Source: Polynucleobacter necessarius
GTDB lineage: Bacteria > Pseudomonadota > Gammaproteobacteria > Burkholderiales > Burkholderiaceae
DNA length: 64,000 nucleotides
Reading direction: 5' to 3'
Assembly (NCBI RefSeq): GCF_900096755.1
Contig: NZ_LT615227.1
Coordinates: forward strand, 186,965 to 250,964
Part shown: positions 57,964-64,000 of the stretch, in pieces
Layout: each line of letters starts with the position of its first letter
Numbering within the stretch: position 1 is the stretch's first letter
The notes under the pieces: model-generated
Databases searched by the model: none
What the model was told of the DNA's origin: nothing
Seen by the model: only the letters and a program-made list of their open reading frames with translations
Made by a program: the position numbers and the translations under genes

Positions 57964-57977
57964 TTGATCTATATCAA
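57964..57977. promoter_or_regulatory. FNR/ANR binding site upstream of ccoN
   Basis: TTGATCTATATCAA is an exact match to the FNR consensus TTGAT-N4-ATCAA. Its centre is about 88 bp before the ccoN start codon. An FNR homologue with a matching recognition helix is encoded 5 kb away at 51941-52690. This indicates oxygen-dependent induction of ccoNOQPGH. Confidence 0.9.
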
Positions 57978-58075
57978 AAAGGATTGGGCAAATTCATGCC
58001 CGATATCTAAGAAAAACCCTTAGAATTTTAAAGCCTTTATTTGTATGGCTAATTTTGAGAGTGTTTACTAACATT

Positions 58076-58228
58076 TTATGGTTTTGGGGCATCATCATCC
58101 ATCAGAATCGCCTCTCCCGGACCATCTAAATCATCAAACTGTCCACTTTTAATGGACCAATTCAAGACCCAGACCAAAAGACCAATTAAAAGCAGGGAAA
58201 TGGGGATGAGAAGAAAGAGGCTTTCCAT
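58076..58228 (-). CDS. ccoS: Cbb3 oxidase assembly protein CcoS
   Basis: A 50-residue single-helix protein, MESLFLLIPISLLLIGLLVW, followed by VLNWSIKSGQFDDLDGPGEAIL, the strongly conserved CcoS C-terminal motif. It is required for cofactor insertion into cbb3 oxidase. It lies 9 bp downstream of ccoI on the same strand. Confidence 0.92.
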   Translation of the reverse strand: MESLFLLIPISLLLIGLLVWVLNWSIKSGQFDDLDGPGEAILMDDDAPKP

Positions 58229-58237
58229 CCCTATAGT

Positions 58238-60682
58238 CTAAGCTTTTCGCAAACGCCAAGCGTTTAAAGTGACCGCCAACGACGAAATGGACATCCCAAT
58301 GCCGGCAACCCAAGGATTAACCCAACCCATCATTGCGGCAGGAATTGCCAATAAGTTATAGATCAAGGCCCACAATAAATTCTCTTTAATAATTGCCTGG
58401 GTTTTATCTGCCAATATCAATGTTTTTGCCAAAGGCTCTAATGAGGCAGCAGTGAGAATGGCATCGGCTCCAGCTGCAGCTAATGGCGCACCCGCTCCAA
58501 CAGCAATCGAGATATCTGCTCGTGCCAGCAAAGGGGCGTCGTTAACGCCATCACCAATAGCCCAAATAAAGCGCCCTTCTTCTTGTAGTCGCTCAATGTA
58601 GTCGTACTTATCTTCAGGAGTGCAGCCGCCTTGGTAGTGCTCGATACCAACATGATGAGCCCACCATGCAACCGTCTCACGATCGTCTCCTGAAACCAAA
58701 TGCACAGCAATGTTTCTAGACTTCACTACTCTTAAGAATTGCTCTAGTCCCACCCTTGGTGTATCCAAGAAAACAAAGCTAGCGATTAACCCTTGTTCAT
58801 CAGCTAAATGCACCTGACCATATTGCCCCTGTTGAGCGCCCTGATCTACACCCAACCATAATGCGCTTCCCAGTCGATAGGGCCCGGAACTTAGACCTCT
58901 ACCCAAAAGATTAATAACGGGTTCGCTTAACAAAGGTAGCGTGAGTGCTTCACTTTCTGCAGTATGCAGTAATGAAAGCGCTAAAGGATGCCTCTGCCCT
59001 GACTCTAGGGCAGCAGCCAGAGCCAATGCATCCTCACGCTGATAGCCTTGACGTAGATTAATAATATCTTGTAGCTCTGGCTGACCCATTGTTAAGGTGC
59101 CGGTCTTATCGAGCACTAGGTCTGTTGCTTTCACTAAACCTTCCATCACATGGCCACGCACGATCAGTAAACCTAATTTAGTTACAGCGCCTTGAGCTGC
59201 TGCCATGGCAGTAGGTACAGCTAGCGATAAGGCACAAGGACAGCTAGCAACAAGAACTGAAACTAAAACTATCCATGCGCGATCGGGGTCAAAGTAAAGC
59301 CAAATCGCTGATGAAGCAAATGCACCAAATAATAAAAACGCAACGAAATAGGCGGCCCACTTTTCAGCAAGACTGACCATTACCGGCTTTGCAAGTAGCG
59401 CCTGGTCCAATAGTGCTGCGATTCCTGCAATACGAGTGGATTGCCCCACGGCGTCAATACGCATAAACAATGGGTTAAGAATATTGTGCGTTCCTGCATA
59501 TACGCGATCGCCAATTTTTTTCTCGACCGGCTTTGATTCACCGGTTAGTAATGACTCGTCTAAGGCACTTGCATTTTCAATTAAGACACCATCGGCAGGA
59601 ACCACTTCGCCAGGGGATACTCGCAACACTTCGCCAGGGTTGCAATTGACTACCGGCACAACTTCAATATCTTGTGATGCAGGGTGATTGAATGCGCGTT
59701 CACAGGTAGCAGGCAATTGTTTTGCTAACGCCTCTGCACCGCCTTGGGCATCCTGTCTTGCCAATAACTCGACATATCTTGCAGCCAAAATAAATGTCAC
59801 AAACATCGTGATCGAGTCAAAATAACTTTGGCTTGATCCATTAATTAAATTAATTGTGCCGGCAATAAAAGCCAATGCGAGTGCCAGCGCAATAGGAACA
59901 TCCATACCGAGCATATGCGTTTGCTTAACTGACTGGATACTGCGCCAAGCCGCCTGAAATATTGGCCCAGCTGAATACACCAGAACCGGCACCGTTAATA
60001 TCCAGCTAGTCCAACCTAAGAGCACTTGAAACTCGGGGGTAATATCAGCGTCAACATAAGTTGGCCATGCATACATCATGACCTGCATCATTCCAAGCAT
60101 AGCTACGCCAAGGCGCGAGAGAAGCTGGCGCCTCTCTTTTTTAGCTCTATCCAAAGATTGAGATGGCTCGAATGGCCAAGCCTCGTATCCAATGCGCTCA
60201 ATTTCAAATAGCAATCGGGCCAAACTGGTTTTATCTGGAGAAAAACGCACAATGACTTTTTGAGTCACATAATTAATTTGCACATCCTTTACTCCTGCGA
60301 TGCGGCGTAAGTGTTGCTCACACAACCAAACACAAGCAGCGCAACGAATTTTTTCCAAGCGCAGGGTAGTTTCGAGATCACCCTCTTCTCCAGCTGATCG
60401 CGTAAATCGTCCCCGCAATGAAGGGTCATCATAAGGCTTCAGTTTTTCTGGGATTTCATTGAGAGCAAGGTAAGCGGCAGGCTTATCACTGGATTGAACG
60501 CGCCGCGCATAGAAAACCTCTAAGCCTTCGCCATGAATGGTCTGCGCAATCGCCATACATCCAGGACAGCAAAATGATCTGGGCTCACCACCCAATTCTG
60601 CCTCGATTAAATCACCAGGAAGAATCTGGCTTGAACAGTGATAGCAAACTAGAGAATTCTTTTTGTTCATCAGATCACTCAC
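58238..60682 (-). CDS. ccoI: Copper-transporting P1B-type ATPase CcoI (FixI)
   Basis: An 814-residue Cu+ exporter supplying cbb3 oxidase. A cysteine-rich N-terminus (Cys13, Cys16, Cys38, Cys39, Cys42) precedes a metal-binding CxxC at Cys114/Cys117 (IRCAACVWLCEQHL). The TM metal site is SCPCALSLAVP, the phosphorylation motif is DKTGTLTMG, and the hinge is GDGVNDAPLLARADIS. The cysteine-rich extension is typical of CcoI as opposed to CopA. It overlaps the upstream MFS gene by 4 bp and is followed by ccoS. Confidence 0.95.
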   Translation of the reverse strand: MSDLMNKKNSLVCYHCSSQILPGDLIEAELGGEPRSFCCPGCMAIAQTIHGEGLEVFYARRVQSSDKPAAYLALNEIPEKLKPYDDPSLRGRFTRSAGEEGDLETTLRLEKIRCAACVWLCEQHLRRIAGVKDVQINYVTQKVIVRFSPDKTSLARLLFEIERIGYEAWPFEPSQSLDRAKKERRQLLSRLGVAMLGMMQVMMYAWPTYVDADITPEFQVLLGWTSWILTVPVLVYSAGPIFQAAWRSIQSVKQTHMLGMDVPIALALALAFIAGTINLINGSSQSYFDSITMFVTFILAARYVELLARQDAQGGAEALAKQLPATCERAFNHPASQDIEVVPVVNCNPGEVLRVSPGEVVPADGVLIENASALDESLLTGESKPVEKKIGDRVYAGTHNILNPLFMRIDAVGQSTRIAGIAALLDQALLAKPVMVSLAEKWAAYFVAFLLFGAFASSAIWLYFDPDRAWIVLVSVLVASCPCALSLAVPTAMAAAQGAVTKLGLLIVRGHVMEGLVKATDLVLDKTGTLTMGQPELQDIINLRQGYQREDALALAAALESGQRHPLALSLLHTAESEALTLPLLSEPVINLLGRGLSSGPYRLGSALWLGVDQGAQQGQYGQVHLADEQGLIASFVFLDTPRVGLEQFLRVVKSRNIAVHLVSGDDRETVAWWAHHVGIEHYQGGCTPEDKYDYIERLQEEGRFIWAIGDGVNDAPLLARADISIAVGAGAPLAAAGADAILTAASLEPLAKTLILADKTQAIIKENLLWALIYNLLAIPAAMMGWVNPWVAGIGMSISSLAVTLNAWRLRKA

Positions 60683-61916
60683 GCACGCGCTGCACTACCC
60701 CAACCTCTGCGGCGCTCATAAATCACAAAAAGAACGCCCCAAATGACAACAGCAACGTATGCCCATATCCAAGCGGCTTGAGAGGTGCGTGAACCAGAAA
60801 TATCTAAGACGAAACCAAAAATGGCTGGGCCTAATAAGCCGCCGCCAAAACCCATTAGTGAATGCAGGCCCATAGCAGCACCTTTAATATTTTCTTGTGC
60901 GCTTATCACCAAACCTGCAGTAAGGGTTGATGAATCCGCCATAATGAAAATGGCATGGCCAATGGTCAAAGCCACAATCAACCACCACGATTGACCTGTT
61001 GAGCAAGCAAATGCAACCCCTGATACAGCGCTCGTCAGCATCACAATACATACCCACTTTTGACGACCAACTCTTAAGGCAACCTCATTGCCCAATATTG
61101 ATGCAGGCACTCCAAAGAAATTAATAACGCCTGCCAAGGTTGCTGCTGCCAATATAAAAGACTCTCCAGAAGCAATGGCGCAGAAAGCAAAGAAAGCCAC
61201 AATCCAGCTTCGAGAGGCAAAGAGCTCCAAAGTGTGGGCGGTATATCCAAAAATAAATCCTGCCGCATTTTTATCCTGCAATACCAATTTCCATTTATCT
61301 ACTGGAAAAATGTCGTGCAAGCGAATATTGATTGGCCCTTTCCACTTCTCATGCTGCAGCACTGGAATAAATAGCAGCACAATTAAAAATGCGATAAATG
61401 GTCCTAAGGCAATTAGGCCAAAGACATATTGCCAACCGAGCGCACTCAGAATCCAGCCCGAACATAAGTAAGAGAATCCTGTACCAATTCCGAAGAAGGC
61501 GGTGTAGAAAGCAATATGACGCGTTAGCTCGCCCGACTGAATACGATCAGACAAAATTTTGAGGCCTGGCATATAAGTACCAGCCAAACCTGCGCCATTA
61601 ATTGCCATAAAAAACATGGCGGTCCAAAAGTTATTGGCGAGTAAACCCCCATAGCCAAAAGACCGAAAGTAGCCGATAAGCCTCCAATTAAATAAACTTT
61701 GCGTGCATCAACCCTATCTGTGAGCGCGGTGGCCAAAGGAACTGCCAACATATAACCAAAGAAAAAGGCGCTGGCAATGAGTCCAGACTGTAAATTGCTT
61801 AAATACCACTCTTCCTGCAAGGTAGTGAGCACTACTGCGTAGCAAGCAAAGCCCAATAAAGCACAAGTTTGTGCCATGAGCATAAGAGGGATGTAACCAG
61901 CCGATCGAAAGCGCAT
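60679..61916 (-). pseudogene. MFS transporter, frameshifted, upstream of ccoI
   Basis: A 12-helix transporter of about 412 residues. The N-terminal frame (ATG 61916) has ALTDRVDARKVYLIGGLSA (the RxGR-type loop) and ends in a junk tail from SPITFGPP on. The C-terminal frame resumes FFMAINGAGLAGTYMPGLK and runs to a TGA overlapping ccoI. One T is missing in a T3 run (plus-strand AAA 61643-61645). Restored it reads GVLLANNFWTAMFFMA. Because ccoI is coupled by a 4-bp overlap, loss of translation through the last 0.8 kb may lower CcoI expression. Confidence 0.87.
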
Positions 61917-62002
61917 AAAGTGTCAGTAAAAACGTGAACTCATTCTACTCGCCCTAATGCCCAAAGACCCGCTACACTTATAAAAAACTAGACGGAGACA
62001 AC

Positions 62003-62989
62003 ATGAAAAACAAACTATTCGCAGGACACCTCATTAAGGCCGTTGGAGGTCTATTTATTGGTCTAAGCTGCACCCTTGCCATTGCTGACTCCTACCCTTC
62101 AAAGCCTATTAAAGCGATTGTGCCGTTTGCACCAGGCAGCGCAACCGACCAGATTGGTCGAGCCTTTGCTGCAAAAATGGCCGAGTCCTTGGGTCAACCT
62201 GTAGTGATTGAGAATCGACCCGGAGCCAATGGAATGATTGGCGCAGATTTAGTTGCAAAATCACCTGCAGATGGTTACACATTACTTTTCGGCACAAACA
62301 GTACCAATGCGGCTCTGAAAAGCTTGGTGAAAAATCTTCCCTACAACCAAGATACCGCTTTTACGCCAATTGGTTATTTTGGATCTGCACCCCTCATCGT
62401 TGCAATTAACAATGAAGTTCCAGCCAAATCACTCAATGGATTTGTTTCGCTTGCAAAAGCAGATCCTGGAAAAATGACGTTTGCTTATGCAAGTACTTCG
62501 CAGCGTGTTTCTTCAGAAATGCTTGCCAATGTTTCCGGCATCAAAATGACTGGGGTTTCTTATAAGAGCGGCCCTAATGCTGCGATGACTGATTTAATTG
62601 GCGGTCAAGTAAATATGTTTACTGCCGACTTTGCTGTGACTTTGCCACAAGTACAAGCAGGAAAAATTCGAGGTCTCGCAGTAACTTCCCTCAAGCGCTC
62701 ACCAGCCATTCCTGAGCTGCCTACCGTCAACGAAGCCTTAGGTATTAAGGGCTACGAACTGATTGCATTCTTTGCGGCATTTGGACCAGCCGGCATGCCA
62801 AAAGATGCCGTAACCAAACTCAATAAAGCCATCAACGATGCTGCTAAATCAAAAGACTTGGTTGAGCGCTTTTCTGCGATGGGCTTTGAAACCCAACCTG
62901 GCACGCCCGAAGCTCTCGGTCAAAAAATTAAGCTAGAAACCACCAAGTGGGCAAAAGCCATTCAAGATGCTGGGATGCGGCCAGAATAA
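62003..62989 (+). CDS. Bug/TctC tripartite tricarboxylate receptor
   Basis: A 328-residue periplasmic receptor, the only intact one of four in the window. GGAGA precedes the ATG, and the signal peptide MKNKLFAGHLIKAVGGLFIG... ends near LAIA. Landmarks are IKAIVPFAPGSATDQIGRAFA, SPADGYTLLFGTNSTNA, GVSYKSGPNAAMTDLIGGQV and the C-terminal helical segments. It binds a small carboxylate, but no permease genes lie nearby. The next genes are AtuA-like on the opposite strand. Confidence 0.92.
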   Translation: MKNKLFAGHLIKAVGGLFIGLSCTLAIADSYPSKPIKAIVPFAPGSATDQIGRAFAAKMAESLGQPVVIENRPGANGMIGADLVAKSPADGYTLLFGTNSTNAALKSLVKNLPYNQDTAFTPIGYFGSAPLIVAINNEVPAKSLNGFVSLAKADPGKMTFAYASTSQRVSSEMLANVSGIKMTGVSYKSGPNAAMTDLIGGQVNMFTADFAVTLPQVQAGKIRGLAVTSLKRSPAIPELPTVNEALGIKGYELIAFFAAFGPAGMPKDAVTKLNKAINDAAKSKDLVERFSAMGFETQPGTPEALGQKIKLETTKWAKAIQDAGMRPE

Positions 62990-63003
62990 ATTTCTAGCGC
63001 GAA

Positions 63004-63330
63004 TTATTTTCGATCGATATTAATTTCCATTGCTAAGAGCCAGTAAGAAAGGCTCTTGCCATGGGAATCCAGATTCAAAGAGAGATTGACTCCGCCATCG
63101 AGTACATCATCAATCACAAAGTTAAAAGCCATTAAATTAGGGAGCTCATAACGCCTTACTGCGCTTGGATTTCGAAATCCAAAATGGGCTTTAACTTTTT
63201 CCTCAGTCAACTCTTTTTGCAATAAGGAAAAATCTTCAGGGTGATATGCAATCACGCTGATATTAGATCGATTACCTTCATCGCCTGTTCTAGCATGCGC
63301 AAGTTTGTACAAAGGTATGGGTTTATTCAT
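63004..63330 (-). CDS. AtuA-related protein (small subunit-like)
   Basis: A 108-residue protein, MNKPIPLYKLAHARTGDEGNRS, with GDEGNRSNISVIAYHPED, the motif of the C-terminal AtuA domain, here a separate gene. FGFRNPSAVRRYELPNLMAFNFVI is also conserved. It lies 6 bp after the DUF1446/AtuA gene and probably forms a complex with it. The Atu pathway degrades acyclic terpenoids such as citronellol, but distant members act elsewhere and the substrate here is unknown. Confidence 0.82.
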   Translation of the reverse strand: MNKPIPLYKLAHARTGDEGNRSNISVIAYHPEDFSLLQKELTEEKVKAHFGFRNPSAVRRYELPNLMAFNFVIDDVLDGGVNLSLNLDSHGKSLSYWLLAMEINIDRK

Positions 63331-63336
63331 GACTTC

Positions 63337-64000
63337 TCAACCCTCAAAGAACTCATAAGAAGCCTGCACCAACTCTCGAGGGATAAAGCAAACCAAAGTA
63401 TTGAGACGAGGCTTCAAACTGGTTCGGACCCCGCCGCCGCCAGCAGGTCCACAGGTATAAAGCGCTGTAATTTCCCTGCATACCCTAAGCGCCTGATTGC
63501 GGTCGCCATGCGCTGCTGCAACCCGCAATCGAATGTCTTCAAAACCTTCCTTGGATTTAAATTGTGGGCCCTCTCCGATATCGCTAGAGAAAATACTGGA
63601 TGAGCCAATAAAATCAATTCTTAAATCCAAACTACTTAAACGCTCTCGAAGAATATTGGCGGCTAACTGGGCGCGCTCATAAGCATTAAACCCTGCATAA
63701 GAAATTTCTGCTTCTGCTAGCCAGCCTCCATCAATGCAGACATTCGCTTTCAAAGTATCAGGCCGCGGATGACCTTGAACACCGGTTAAAAGAACCCTAT
63801 CCCCACCCAGCTCAGTAATCTGCGCTTGAGTAATGTCAGCAATAACATCTGGCGTTAAATAATGTGCAGGATCGTGCAATTCATACAAGAGTTGCTCAGT
63901 TACAGTCATGCGATTCACTAAGCCCCCGGTAGATGGTGGCTTAGTTACGCAAATATTTCCTTGTGCATCAAACTCCACAATCGGAAAGCCTACATGAGCC
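63337..64000 (-). CDS. AtuA/DUF1446-family protein, C-terminal part
   Basis: The frame is open to the right edge, about 220 residues visible. It continues upstream of GTG 63978 as AHVGFPIVEFDAQ, so that codon is internal. PSTGGLVNRMTVTEQLLYELHDP and YLTPDVIADITQ are DUF1446 signatures. CGPAGGGGVRTSLKPRL is near the C-terminus. The gene belongs to the acyclic terpene utilisation (AtuA) family and is followed by the small AtuA-related gene. The biochemical role is unresolved. Confidence 0.85.
   Translation of the reverse strand, partial: AHVGFPIVEFDAQGNICVTKPPSTGGLVNRMTVTEQLLYELHDPAHYLTPDVIADITQAQITELGGDRVLLTGVQGHPRPDTLKANVCIDGGWLAEAEISYAGFNAYERAQLAANILRERLSSLDLRIDFIGSSSIFSSDIGEGPQFKSKEGFEDIRLRVAAAHGDRNQALRVCREITALYTCGPAGGGGVRTSLKPRLNTLVCFIPRELVQASYEFFEG

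Overview
The window looks like chromosome from a Polynucleobacter-type betaproteobacterium (Burkholderiaceae). The evidence is the contiguous minus-strand order gyrA-serC-pheA-hisC-tyrA-aroA-cmk-rpsA-ihfB-lapB-ugd-hldE-hldD, the tmRNA tag ANDERFALAA, several Bug/TctC periplasmic receptors, and a cbb3 oxidase locus with its own FNR-type regulator. The number of recently broken genes fits a lineage in genome erosion, such as P. necessarius from ciliates. The species assignment is inference.

Layout. 1-5.1 kb: an acyl-CoA synthetase fragment, a frameshifted deacetylase, a lytic transglycosylase, cysM, a ComEA-like protein and a hydrolase with a nonsense codon. 5.1-23.6 kb: an intact block for LPS inner core and precursors, r-protein S1, IHF-beta, aromatic amino acids and serine, gyrase A, an OmpA-family protein, ubiG, a HAD phosphatase and ssrA. 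23.6-46.9 kb: an accessory region rich in organic-acid and hydroxyacid uptake and catabolism (Bug/TTT receptors, TAXI-TRAP, 2-hydroxyacid dehydrogenases, MmgE/PrpD, DHDPS-like, enolase superfamily). Most of its transporters and several enzymes carry small frameshifts or nonsense codons. 47-64 kb: an M23 peptidase, broken uspA, SulP, then TauE/SafE-like, fnr and the cco locus (ccoNOQPGH plus ccoIS), a broken MFS gene, an intact Bug receptor and AtuA-family genes.

How the genes work together. The middle block feeds the envelope (ugd, hldD/hldE, lapB, aromatic and serine biosynthesis). The cco locus builds and assembles a high-affinity oxidase: CcoNOQP are the subunits, CcoG/H/I/S and probably the TauE-like protein supply copper and maturation. 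A perfect FNR site lies upstream of ccoN and an FNR homologue with all four cluster cysteines is encoded nearby. The accessory region once imported and oxidised small carboxylates, and much of that capacity is now broken.

The most notable signal is how genes were broken. I count 17 disrupted genes carrying about 23 frameshifting indels, plus four in-frame stop codons spread over three genes. None falls in the roughly 18 kb housekeeping block. Many of the frameshifts restore to a sensible protein if one copy of a 1-5 bp tandem duplication is removed. No stretch over 300 bases lacks a gene. I saw no CRISPR array, IS element, prophage, rRNA or tRNA.
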